Made by a program: the position numbers and the translations under genes. Source: Macadamia tetraphylla (taxonomy: Eukaryota; Streptophyta; Magnoliopsida; Proteales; Proteaceae). Taken from it: a stretch of DNA of 64,000 nucleotides. The stretch covers positions 14,122,620 to 14,186,619 of the forward strand of contig CM040968.1 in NCBI GenBank assembly GCA_022985045.1. The letters are read 5' to 3'. The notes under the pieces were generated by a model that did not search any database, was not told the origin of the DNA, and saw only the letters and a program-made list of their open reading frames with translations. The first letter of the stretch is position 1, and the number at the start of each line of letters is the position of its first letter. Positions 1 through 10,609 of this stretch are shown piece after piece.

Positions 1-239
1 AACATCTTGCTCCAAATTAGCTGACTCCGCCAAAGAGGAACTCCCTAGCCACCGATCCATCCAGAACATAATCTTATCCTCATTTCCAACAGTCCACCTC
101 TCCATGTCCAACACAAACTGCCACACTTTCTTCAGCCCCAGCCAAATTGAAGAAGATTTGTATCCCTTTCTGAGAGAGTAGTCTTCGTTAACAAACCTTG
201 CTCTAAAAAAATTACTCATAATGGAGTCTTTATGTTTAA

Positions 240-1810
240 TCTGCCATGCAAGCTTTCACAGACAAGCTTTATTCATGTCACGAAGCTTTCTGATACCCAG
301 GCCCCCTTCAACTTTGGTCTTACAGCTATCCTCCCATTTGACCATAATTTTCTTTTGTCCTCCATTTGAACCGACCAAATGAAATTTCTCATCCATCGTT
401 CCATAGTTTTAATGGAAGACTAGGCCACCAATAAACTGTAAAGTTGTTTATTGGGATGCTCAAAATAACTGATCGAAGCAGCTCAACCTGACCTGCCATC
501 GATAAGAGCTTCCCTTTCCAAGCCGACAATCTACTTTTAATTTTATCCAGCAGAGGCAAAAGATGATTTTTTGTCACTCTACCTTTAAAAATCTCTACTC
601 CAAGATACCTTGTCGGGAACCTAGGCGCCTGAATTGCTAGCCAGTCGCTAATAAATTGCTTCATGTGAGGCGCTACCTTGCCAAAGAAAACTTTGCTCTT
701 GTCCAGATTAAAATGCTGGCCTGAATAATCTTGATAAAAAAGAATAAAGATTTTTTACATATTTAACCGACACATTTATGAAAATAAATATATCGTCAAA
801 AAATAGCAGGTGGGTTGGAGTAACCACTCCTCTTGGACCTGGCAGCGACTTGAGAGTTCCCTCTACTACCATTTTTTTTACGCCTCTGCATAGCACTTCC
901 TCAACTAAAATAAAAGAATGGGAGAGATGGGATCACCTTGACGAAGACCACGCCCCGCTCCAAAGAAACCCACTAACCCTCCATTGACTAACATGGAAAT
1001 CCTCGAAGTAGATAGGATTTCTTAGATCCATAAAATCCATTTTTACGAAAAACCAAACTTCCGTAATACTGCATAAAGGAACTCCCAAGACAAGGAGTCA
1101 TAGGCTTTCTGGACATCAATTTTGATCCCCATCCCGCCACCCCAAACTGCAGAGAACATCAGATTTGATAACTCAGAAACAAGACTAATATATTCAGATA
1201 TTATCTTACCTTTTTGGAAGGCGCCTTGTTCTTCAGAGACTAGCTTGGGAAGAAGTGCCGACACTCTACTCGCCATGATTTTGGACAGCACCTTACAAAA
1301 GAAATTTCCCATGCATATAGGCTGGAACTTGTCAAGAGAGGTTGCTCCCACCACTTTCGGGATGAGAGTAAGGAAGCAATTATTCACTCCCTTTGGAAGA
1401 ATTCCCACTCTGAAAAAATATACCATAGCCCTACAAAAATCCTCTTGCACAATACTCTGAACCCTTCGAAAGAACAATCCTGGAAAACCATCGGGACCAA
1501 GGGAGCTATCCGGATCCAAATCCCACACCATTATTTTTATTTCTTCTAATGAAGGAACAACCTTCAAAGAAAAAACATCCCTTCTGAGAGCACCTGGGGA
1601 ATGCAATCCAGCAAATTAGTGTGAGGGGCAGTCGGTTTCTGCCCATGGAAATCTTCATAAAATTCTGAAATGTATGAAGATAGACTTTGTTGATCATCAA
1701 TCCATGATCCAGCCTCATTTTCACAGTGAGGTGAAAAAAATTGAGTTTTTGTCCCCGTCTTTCATCCACCTTTGCTTAGCTTTTGAGACCATAGATTTTC
1801 CTGCATTTGA
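240..1810 (-). pseudogene. LINE-A ORF2 reverse transcriptase and post-RT region, broken
   Basis: The piece at 1043..1606 holds the RT fingers (GPDGFPGLFF, LIPKV, FQPICMGN) and the first palm motif (KIDVQKAYDSLSW). The second catalytic motif appears as FFDDIFIF near 708..896 in another frame. The post-RT region (YLGVEIFKGR, WKGKLLSMAGQVELLRSV) is at 389..664. Several frameshifts and stops separate the parts. Confidence 0.85.
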
Positions 1811-1878
1811 GTAGCTTTGAGCAAAGATGTCTTGGCATCAGCCTCTTTACCAAACAACTTGTTTGAGTTTAAAAAATA

Positions 1879-3243
1879 TGTTACCACAAGCGTATGGCAT
1901 ATTGTAGCCAACGGGTCGATCACAAGGAGATTAGTCACTCTATCTTACCTACTCTAAGTACAGCGAGAGTGAACAAGGGATGGTTGATTTTAGATTATGG
2001 TCCTAGAACATGCATATAGACGAAAGAAAATGACCTACACAATCAACATCTCAATTAAACAGTTCTAACGCTGGATTACTTTAATTAGAGAAGTAAAATA
2101 AATGCTGCAAATAACAACTAAAAAAAAGAATCTACAAATAATAAAGTTAAACTAACAAATTAAGAACTGAAATAGAAAGCAAGTAAGTAAAGAAAAATTC
2201 TCAATACATCGGCCAAATTTTCGGGAGAGGCACTACTGTAGGCATCACCTTCAATTATAGCACATATGTAAATAAGAACACATGGAAAAAATAAATAAAA
2301 GAAAAGCATAAAAATCCAAATTCCACTACTTGTACTTAAATAAAAACCTTAATTCTACTAATAAACTTTGTCATACCTTAATTATGTGTAAGCTGAATTG
2401 AAACTTGATTGATTTGGAATGATGGTATTGGAACAAAATTATTGATGAAGAACTTGCTCTCTTGAACTTGAAAACTCTTGATTCTTGTCACTTGAACCAA
2501 TTTTTTCCTAAAACTAGAAAGTTTGAAAGCTAGAACTATGGATTGCACTAATTAAATTAACTAACTATGAACTAAATTAAAAAAGTAAACTATTAATTAA
2601 ACAAACTAACAATTAAAAACTGAAATGCATTATCATTAATCACTTGAATAAAAGCTTGAAGAAACATAAGGAGAGAGAGAAGAGAGCTAAGCATAAACTA
2701 GGCAAAAAAAACTAGAAAATAAACAAAGGGGAATAATCATCCAAGGAGGGGGGAAGGGGATTTTATAGGGCTTTGGTCTTGCTTCCTTCTTTCTACAAGT
2801 CTTCTTTAAGAAAAGAAAGAAAATAAAATAAAATTCAATCTTAGTAAAAATCCTCATTCTCTGAGATATTGTGTGAGGAAAGAGATAAATTGTTTTCAAA
2901 ATTAACAGGTTTTATTCTTTCCCTGCAATATTAACCAATATCTTACAATCTTGACTAAATCAGAAAAGAATCTCTGCATAGCATCTTCAAGATCTTATGA
3001 GGTGACAAGGAGAGAGAATAATCTTCAGGATTTTGTAGGAGAGAGGATATAGTACCACTGAGTGGGTTCCTTTGGACAAGTTAGTTCAAGCTTGGACCAG
3101 TTCATGGTTCACTTTAAGCACTTTCTCTTATAGACTTGGAAACTATAAAAAATAAATAAATAAATAAACAGAAGTAGTACTATCCAAAGTGGGGTTAATT
3201 ATACACTTATATCCTAAGATTTCACACATTATTGTGCTCATCA
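1879..3243 (-). mobile_element. LTR-like insertion splitting LINE-A
   Basis: LINE-A coding similarity stops at about 1875 and resumes at about 3245. The 1365 bases between have no LINE similarity, are AT-rich, start with TG and end with CA. Read on the - strand it begins TGATGAGCACAATAATG and ends GGTAACA, which looks like a solo LTR. No matching 5-bp target duplication is visible (aaata versus cagtt), so the exact ends are uncertain. No gene is seen in it. Confidence 0.5.
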
Positions 3244-3244
3244 C

Positions 3245-4210
3245 AGTTCTTCAGTCATCCCTGTAGCCTCTATAGCATCATGCACTGAACTCAACTGCTC
3301 AATAGCTTTCCTTACTCCTTCATCTACATTAGGAAAATTATTTCTATCCCACAACTTGATACACAATTTAACCTGCTTAAGTTTCTAAGAAAAACATAAA
3401 TAGAATTCCCTATAACCTCCTTATTCCACACCTCCTGAATGAAATTATCAAACTCTTCGTTCTCCACCCAAAAGTTATTGAATCTAAAAGGAATATTACT
3501 TGGTTTTGGTGTGACCACCGATACAACTAGAATTGGAGCATGATCAGAAGAAGTTCTCAAAAGAACTTTTTAGTAGATGTTTTGAAGAGATCTAGCCACA
3601 TCTTATTACAAAAACTCCGATCGAGAACAGCGACCACATGCCCTCTTCTGCGATTATTTGTCCAAGTGAAATTCTTCCCTGAGAAGGCACTTGCACCAAT
3701 AGACAAGCATCCACCATCGCTTGGAATTCAGCCTCAGAGCTAGCAATGAATCTTTTGGACCCTTTTTCTCATTAGATAATAAGATGGCGTTAAAGTCCCT
3801 ATCACAGACCAAGGGATAGTAGGGAGAACCACCGATCCTAGTTCCATCTAGAGCTCTCTACGCCTGACCTTGAAACAATTTGCATGAACAAAGGAAAGAC
3901 CTACATTACACCCAAACCAATTCACTATGACTGAAACTTGTTGTTCAGATACAGAAATAATCGATGGGTGAGGAGTACTAATCTTTCAAAGAATCCAAAG
4001 ATTCAGAACCTTGTTTAGCCAATTATTATGGATCAAATCCATAGCATACCCTAATTTGTTGATCAACAAAGAAGGGAAATCACTAACCTTCACCATCGTC
4101 TCAGCCAAGAAAACTATATTTGGGGAATGATCCCTAAGAATGGATTGTAAGGCCCTAACACCAGCAGCCTTCTTCACACCTCTGATATTCCAAAAAAGAG
4201 CTTTTATCAT
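3245..4210 (-). pseudogene. LINE-A ORF2 endonuclease domain (EEP/APE-like), broken
   Basis: The start at 4210 encodes MIKALFWNIRG followed by a region ending in FLAET, the usual opening of plant LINE endonucleases. The closing SDHAPIL motif lies in another frame at 3324..3560. The middle needs frameshifts and contains stops. In the family this domain nicks target DNA to prime reverse transcription. Confidence 0.75.
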
Positions 4211-4561
4211 TAATAATGCTTAGCGGCACTATTGTCCAACCAACACGCTTCTTACTAGCCTTACCACCTTTGGACGTAGCCATACTGCCCTTCTCATGAG
4301 CAGCAATGGCTCTATCCACCTACTTCACTCCATAAAAACATGAGCAACCTTGCCATCTGTAAGCACAGTAGCAGGCAGCTAGTGCACCACTATGTCTTCC
4401 TCGCAAAGCTGAGACTGTTCCGAAGGAATGCTTTGCCCCCCATAGGTAACAACACCTCCATCCCCTCTGCCCTTAGTCGTCTGACTTCTCCTAGGCTGAG
4501 AGAATTGAGCCACAGGGGCCAGGTCTGAACTAACCTCATACAAATAGGCCTGGTTCAGAGA

Positions 4562-5880
4562 CTAGCCCTGAGAATCGTTTTCCTCCTCAATTAAATTTTC
4601 ATCTGATTCACCCACTGAATAAGCTTCAGAATCTGCCACCTCACCCTCCTGCATCGCTGGCAATCCCAAATTTGAATTCAAATCTTCAATCGGCTCAATC
4701 AAGGTTGACTTTCCAACAATGTTCTTAACCAAAAAGGAAGATTCCAACACCACTTGAATATTTCCCCTTTCAGCCACTCCATGGAAGGAATTATCTATTG
4801 GAGATAATTGAGAATCCTCCCCAACCGATCTTTCCTTACTAGGATACCAAGACTGATTTGAGTTGGCATGTGACGAGTCAGCTCCATCCTCAACGTACAT
4901 AGTGCCTAGAACACTCACCGCCCTTACCTGTGCATCTTCCTTTTCATCATCAAATTTTTTTTGCCGGCATGCTCTGACCTGATTCCCAATTCTCTTGCAG
5001 TATCTGCACCGTTCTAATCCATCTTTGTATTGAACCTTTTGACAAAACCCAAACATCTTTGAAGTTCCTGGTTCCAACCGTTCCACCTGCACTTCGTCGA
5101 CGCTAATGGCCACCTCAGAGACATCCACCTCAACCAAAAATCTGGCAAAGTGACCCATTAGACCTTCCCTTGTTCTGCGATCTATGGCGACAGGACGACC
5201 TACCGCCTTGGAGATAGATAGAAACACATTCTTATGCCAATACTCGAGTGGAAGGTTGGGGAAACGAATCCACAAGAGTTTTGTCCATGATTGCTTCTCA
5301 TGAATATTGAAGTCCGACTTTCTAGTGTTGAAAACGGATCATCTGTTCACCAATTTTAGAGGACTCCTCCGCCAAACTGCCGCCTTGTCCTCTTCACATT
5401 TAAATTGAAAAATAACATATCCTTTCCCTAAGGGATGCATCACCACACCTTGGCTCAATTTCCAATTTTCTTATGCTTCCTAGCGTAACTTGTCTAAGGA
5501 GATCAGAAGAAAATTAACACGCCCTATCAAGGCAAATATAAACAACTATCTTTTTTATTCATAATCCTACTGAGGAATTACGATCCTCCTTATGTTACCA
5601 GCCTGAATCGGTTCTGGAAATGACTCTATAGTAGGCCATGCTACATTGCCAATAACTTTGGCATAAGACCTCTTAGGAGCAGACCGTTCTTCCACTCCTC
5701 TGTCTGAATAGCTTGTTCTTGAACCACTGGACCTCGATCTAGGTGCTCCCTCGCACCACCGTTGTTCTCATCTTCATCCTGCGCATTCCTCACCTCCAGA
5801 CCGCTAGCCATTTCTCCTCCTCCTTGCTCTACTTCACCACTTTTAGAATCACTCCTCACTCTAAAAGAGAGGGGCAAGAA
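4562..5880 (-). pseudogene. LINE-A ORF1 (DUF4283/zinc-knuckle nucleic-acid-binding protein), broken
   Basis: The longest open piece (4562..5275) begins within a DUF4283-like region and continues into a CCHC-type knuckle and an acidic tail. The knuckle reads CRYCKRIGNQVRAC, with Asn where the family has His. An upstream piece (about 5641..5820) gives an acidic N-terminus but is out of frame with the rest. In this family ORF1 binds the LINE RNA. This copy is not translatable as one protein. Confidence 0.75.
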
Positions 5881-6660
5881 ATTCTGCCTCAAAGTTAGTG
5901 CTTATACTAAGGAAGGAACCAAAAGATGAGATCACTCTAGCCGACTCATCTCTAAAGACTCCCCCAACACCTGCATTCCCTGGATTTCCAAGAGAATAGC
6001 CATCAAGATTTAGCTTGATCCACATCCGTTCAGGAAGACACCAAAAAAATTCCAACACTCTCTCTGCTCTCAAGAGAGGAACAGAGATGGCCGGATTTTT
6101 TGAGGTAATCAAATATGCCACTGAAGAGATTCTTCCTTTGAAGTTGGGAGAGAGTAACCTAAGATCGCTCACGTGAAGAAGAAGATGACTTGGGGACCTC
6201 TGGCTACACCTTTAAATCTGCGAGAGTTCCTTTCTAACCAAACAAAGTAAGGAATAAGAGTAAACCCAAACCCAGCAGACCACGCTCCTTTAAGAACAAT
6301 AGCATTAGCTTTCTGAGACCACCATTTACCATTGGCAACTAGTCCTCACTAAAATTTTCATTCTGGGATATACCAAATAATTGAACAAATGAGCTCCATA
6401 AAGAAAAGCTTCTTTAGCGTCCAAACACAACTCACATCTAGAGGGTAGATACACCCCTTTAGCCTTGACCTGATCATCACATGGAATTTTCTTATGAAAT
6501 AATCTCTAGCCAAAAACTGATTGACGAGGAAGGAGATGAGAGTCCAAATCAACCTTGACCAGCTCACATTAGGAGAAGATTTTCGCAGCCGCTCCCAAGC
6601 TGATTTTGCGGAGAAATTTCCTAAAGGAGATAGGTCCCAACTACACACATCTTTCATATT
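5861..6660 (-). mobile_element. 3' fragment of a second L1 LINE (zf-RVT and RNase H)
   Basis: On the - strand 6358..6657 encodes a zf-RVT-like region (FSAKSAWERLR, SRLIW). It is followed by 5861..6172, an RNase H-like domain (KLNLDGYSLGNPG, GGVFRDE) typical of plant LINE C-termini. The order is that of an ORF2 3' end. It stops where LINE-A begins, suggesting LINE-A inserted next to or into it. No intact gene. Confidence 0.75.
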
Positions 6661-6739
6661 TCCCTAAAGAAGCATAAAACCAATTTCCCTCTCGATCAAA
6701 TCTTAAAACCCTTTTCTCTGCGACTGGAGAGTTGACGAC

Positions 6740-6792
6740 CTAAACTTCTCATTCTCTCTCTCTCTCGGTGGGAGAGTCAACGACTAGAACTT

Positions 6793-6834
<42 letters not shown>

Positions 6835-6890
6835 CAAATCATAAAACCCATTTCTTTGCGGTAGGGAGAGTCGATGACTTGAACTTTTCT
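6740..6890. repeat. CT microsatellite with flanking tandem units
   Basis: A (CT)n run (about 6799..6831) lies inside three imperfect copies of a unit containing GGAGAGT(T/C)GACGAC and AACTTCTCATTCTCTCT. The sequence CTCGATCAAATC recurs at both ends. Confidence 0.8.
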
Positions 6891-7504
6891 TTGTTAATGT
6901 TGTGATGATGGCTAGAGAAGAATCTGCGAACCTTTAAATTTTGCAACAATAAAAAGTGACATAATAGGGCTAGGGAATATGTATTCTTCTTTCCGAAGAA
7001 AATTTTATGGATCTTTCCAAGTATTTCTCTTTCTTTATGTATCTAAAATTAAAATAATAAATGTGAATCCAATGACTTAAATCAAATTGATAAAATCCAA
7101 CGGTCAAAAAATGGTAGCATACTTTATTCCTGGATAACCTGCTAGCATGCCCAAGCCTTTCCCTATTCTTATTGATACCCCTCAAGGTGTCAAGCTTTTT
7201 GTAACCTTATTTTTTAGCCTTTTGGTATGATGATTTTTTTTTCCAATGAGGGTAATAGTGTCATTTTACAAACTTTCTTGACAAAGACAATTTCTTATAA
7301 TGACATATATATGTAACTTTCATCTTATTTTTAAATTTTTTTATACCCCTATTATATAAACCTTTTTTGTTACCCAAAAAAAAAATTTATAAATCTATTC
7401 AGAATAAAATAAGGAGCAATTAAGAGAAAGTGTCAAATACAATATAGAGATGTTATTCAAACACTCCCTTTATTAGTATTTAATACTTATACCTTATGGG
7501 AAAA
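6891..7504. other. Non-coding AT-rich spacer
   Basis: No supported gene is seen. At 7095..7170 the words CCAACGGTC and GCTAGCATGCCC resemble the arms of the inverted-repeat element just to the right. This may be a stray end of a related element. Confidence 0.4.
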
Positions 7505-7510
7505 GGGAAG

Positions 7511-7573
7511 GTATGCTAATAGGTTATAATAGAATTAAGAATGTTAGCAAGCCATGGTCGTTGGATTAGTTGG
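7511..7573 (+). repeat. Left terminal inverted repeat of the Pack-type element
   Basis: Pairs with 8536..8601 in inverse orientation. Similarity is strongest in the inner 44 bases and fades outward, where both ends keep a GGG. Confidence 0.7.
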
Positions 7574-7629
7574 GGCAAATCTACACCATTGATATTCTTT
7601 TGTGAAAAACTATCTTAATATTCTGATTA

Positions 7630-8143
7630 ATGGAAAAATGTAGCGTGGTTGGGCAACGGTTCTTGGCGCGGGATATAACCTTCGAAAACACGGTGAGGCC
7701 GTCAAAGCACCAGGCAGTGGCACTCAAGGTGGGGTCGGACCTGGTAGCCTTCCACCGATGCGACATTCTGGCCTACCAAGACACTCTCTATGTCCACTCC
7801 CTCCGCCAATTCTACGTGGACTGCCTTGACCAGCTTCCTGACTTAGCTAGTAAGGCCATGGAAGCAATACTCGAGGACCATCATAATGCAGTCCAAATCA
7901 CTGACGTCATCGATCCCGTAGGATGGCATGTATGGAACGGTGATTTCACACTTGACACACTGTTTAACGGGGAGAACGAGAACATGGACACTGGGGTGGG
8001 GACTTCAAACAGGGTGGATTGGAAAGGTTACAAGAACATGCATCACTGATGCAGCCGAGGTTCAACCCTTCACTGTTTTCTCTTTCATTGCCATTGACGC
8101 TTGGTTGCCCTCCACTGGCTTTCCCTTCTCTCTCGGTCTTTGA
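7630..8143 (+). pseudogene. Pectinesterase (pectin methylesterase) fragment, internally deleted and frameshifted
   Basis: The reading frame from 7630 matches plant pectinesterases: ARDITFENT, HQAVALKVGSD and QDTLYVHSLRQFYVDC. It then jumps to DVIDPVGWHVW, LDTLFNGE and TSNRVDWKGYK. Near 8037 a frameshift moves the match to the next frame, where AEVQPFTV and STGFPFSLGL end at a stop, as in intact enzymes. The active-site segment (DFIFGN with the catalytic Asp) and the LGRPW segment are missing; about 25 unrelated residues sit there instead. It has no signal peptide or inhibitor domain. Intact family members demethylate cell-wall pectin; this copy cannot. It lies inside a TIR element, so it is probably a captured fragment. 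Confidence 0.85.
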
Positions 8144-8535
8144 ATGCTTTTCACGTTGACATTAACCTTGCTCCAAACAACAAAGCAAGGTCAGGAGGAG
8201 TCACCAAGATGTTTTGACGAACTTTGTTGCAGTGGGGAGAAAGATGAAGATGAAAAGAGAAATGAGGAAGAGTGAGAGAAAGGAGTGAGCATAGTAATGG
8301 GTCGCCTACAGTTGCAGACGAAGTTCGCACAAAGGGGAAGAAGAAGATAGAAGCGAGAAGAAGAAAAGAGGAAGACTGAGAGAGATGTGTTAGGAAATCC
8401 AAATTTTTTCATGGAAATCTAACTGACATCCCGCTTCCCAAAAATACTGTGTCTGGCTGAGTTCTATACTATTGTTAGTCACTATGTATTTTAGCATTAC
8501 AATAAAAATTTAAATCTGACGATTTATATCAATTT

Positions 8536-8601
8536 CCAGCTAATCCAACGACCAAGGCTTGCTAGCATTCCTAATTCTATTGTAATTTGCTAGCATTCTT
8601 A
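8536..8601 (-). repeat. Right terminal inverted repeat of the Pack-type element
   Basis: Its reverse complement matches 7511..7573. The shared core is TGGTCGTTGGATTAG, next to TAGCAAGCC. Confidence 0.7.
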
Positions 8602-8605
8602 ACCC

Positions 8606-9347
8606 ACTTCCATAACTTATTTAAGATTTACGTCATAGATACAAAGAAGCACTAAGGGTTGTGTGAAAGAAACACTTATATTTGAGTGTTTGTGACTTTG
8701 AGGGCCAAGACTAGTTAAGGAACTAGAACTGTAATTGGATTATGTCGGGTTATGTCATAATAACAAAGAAATACTTATATTTTGGTATTTAAGTGCCTAG
8801 AATCATTGAGGAATCGGAAAGAAGTCCTGTTATTAAACAAGACTGAATCCAAGTTTTGGGACTATTTAATATACAGGATTGTTATGGGAAAGGCCCCTTG
8901 GAACTAGAATCAGTAAAAAAACCATCCCATTTGACATCCTTATAAATCATGTCAAGTGTCAAATTTCAGCCAACTAGATACTACCATGTGGAAGTCAATT
9001 AAAAAAAAAAAAAACAAAACAAAAAAAAGGCTAAGAGATTGCTTTCTGGTTGCATTGCATAATGGCATCAACATGAATGTAATTTTTTTTTTATTACAGG
9101 AATTGAGATATAATTTCGTGCGCCTCTATGTTGGGGTATATGGCTACGTGATTAGGTATCTTTCCTCCCCCAACCACCAATAAGAACATTAATAATACAA
9201 AGGGAAAATGTCAATAGAAAAGGAAAAACTATTGAATTAATGTCATTACATGGGAAGATTAAACGATAGAGTTTGATTCTAAAAATTCACACAATGGAAT
9301 ACCATGATCTTCGAAGAGCTGTTCTCTCCACCTTATAATTGTGAGAA

Positions 9348-9383
<36 letters not shown>

Positions 9384-9990
9384 GACTTAGTTACCCAATT
9401 GGTCGCTCCATCTATTTTGTAAGTCATCACTTGTTCTCTTTCTTGTCTTCTTATGGAATTTTTTATTCCAAAGGATCAAAATCACTCCATTCACTTTAAC
9501 ATGATTACATGGAGCACTTTACTATTCTGATACCACGTAACTTGCTGACTTAACCCAATGACGTCCCTCTGCTACCTTAGATATTCTTTACCCGATCCAG
9601 TACCACCGGGTTTCACTATCTAACATCTTCGGATCTTCACCTGACATTGTGACATGCTATTACTGTAGCCCAAATCGGTCTGGGTTAACGGACCCAATCA
9701 AATCCGACCCGGCCAAATTCTTCATCCATGCGAAGATTTCAATTAAAGAGATTTCATAGACTTCAATGGTTCAGATATTTTTTTCCGTAATATGAGTTCA
9801 GAATTTCAGGTGTTATTTTCTTCTTGGGACCATAACATTTAATTGGAGATTGAATTGGGTGGGCCCAATACCACTAGATCTAACGTTGAGATTCATTGAC
9901 TTGGTAATTTTCGTTGACTGATGGAAGTTTGGCCACCTTCCTTCCCAAGGAAGTTTCATTTGTATCCGTACTCCCAACCCACCAGGTCAT
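8606..9990. other. Intergenic flank upstream of the helicase gene
   Basis: No supported gene is seen. A (CT)n microsatellite occupies about 9350..9381. The sequence is otherwise AT-rich and without recognised transposon domains. Confidence 0.5.
9350..9381. repeat. (CT)n microsatellite
   Basis: An uninterrupted CT dinucleotide run about 1.1 kb upstream of the start codon of the helicase gene. Confidence 0.9.
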
Positions 9991-10477
9991 CATCTGGTAC
10001 GGACAGAAGCCTAAAAGGTCTGAAGAGTGAAGACCCCCTTATCTCGTTTAGCAGAAGAAAAAAAAAAAAAAAAAAGAAGACCCCCTTGTCTCACCCTTTC
10101 TGTCTTTCACATTAGGGTTTCTTTATAGCTTTTTGAATCAGCTTTTCTTTTTTCTTTGGGGTGGGGGGTGAAAGAGATTTAAAGTGGATTAAAGAAGGAA
10201 GAATGGTTGTCACTTTCTTATGAATCAGTAATGTAGAATTGCTTTTGATTTGGACTAAGGATAAGCATAATCCTTCCTTTCCTAGGTTTCTTCCTCCTCA
10301 TTTCTCCTTTTATGTTCCTTGTGACCTAAGAAATCCATTACTATCTCTTTACCTCTTTCATTTGATAATCTTTTATTGTGGTTTCAAAAGGTGAGACTGA
10401 AAGTGGATTCTCATTTCTCTGCTTATCTCTGTTTACTGCAGAGTGGAAGAAGAGAGAGGTTGGAGAAGACAGAGAAG
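9991..10477 (+). promoter_or_regulatory. Proximal upstream / 5' leader region of the double-helicase gene
   Basis: This stretch precedes the first ATG and is pyrimidine- and A-rich. A near-identical direct repeat (GAAGACCCCCTT, at about 10028 and 10077) flanks a long A run at about 10055. A canonical acceptor-like CTGCAG at 10436..10441 leaves open a 5'-UTR intron. No TATA box or start site can be fixed from sequence alone. Confidence 0.35.
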
Positions 10478-10609
10478 ATGGAGAAGGCATCATCATCATC
10501 ATCATCATCAGCTAAGAAGAAGGGAAAGCAAAAACACACAGAATTGATCGATTTCGTGTTTTCTTGGAAGCTAGAAGATGTCATGAACAAAGAGCTTTAC
10601 AAAGAACAA
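10478..10609 (+). CDS. Exon 1 of double helicase
   Basis: Residues 1-44. The ATG at 10478 opens a Ser run (TCA repeats) and a Lys-rich stretch, then ELIDFVFSWKLEDVMNKELY. The LIDLVFSW motif is the conserved N-terminus of this family. It ends at CAA|gtttgc in phase 0 and joins exon 2 (VEKIPESFQS), the expected continuation, across a 13,953-base intron. Confidence 0.88.

Larger units (their letters stand above)
1..5880 (-). mobile_element. Decayed L1-type LINE retrotransposon (LINE-A), 3' end outside window
   Basis: On the - strand the order is ORF1 (gag-like, zinc knuckle), endonuclease, reverse transcriptase, then the post-RT region running off the left edge. All parts resemble plant L1 LINEs but are broken by stops and frameshifts, so this is a dead copy. 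The 1879..3243 stretch is foreign sequence inserted between endonuclease and RT. The 5' boundary near 5880 is set where ORF1-leader sequence abuts the RNase H of another LINE copy. Confidence 0.85.
7505..8605. mobile_element. Pack-type TIR element carrying a pectinesterase fragment
   Basis: The stretch is bounded by long inverted repeats: 7511..7573 on the left and the reverse complement of 8536..8601 on the right. Both share TAGCAAGCC, TGGTCGTTGGATTAG and TAGAATTA. About 40 of 44 inner positions match by eye. Between them lies a broken pectinesterase fragment. Long inverted repeats around a host-gene piece are the hallmark of Pack-MULE/Pack-TIR elements. The outer limits and a 9-bp target duplication could not be fixed by eye, and no transposase is present. 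Confidence 0.65.

Noticed and set aside
8151..8412. Two overlapping - strand ORFs with hydrophobic, signal-like starts
   Set aside because: Both come from a TCTTC-rich stretch, which gives Ser/Phe/Leu-rich translations by composition. No family was recognised.
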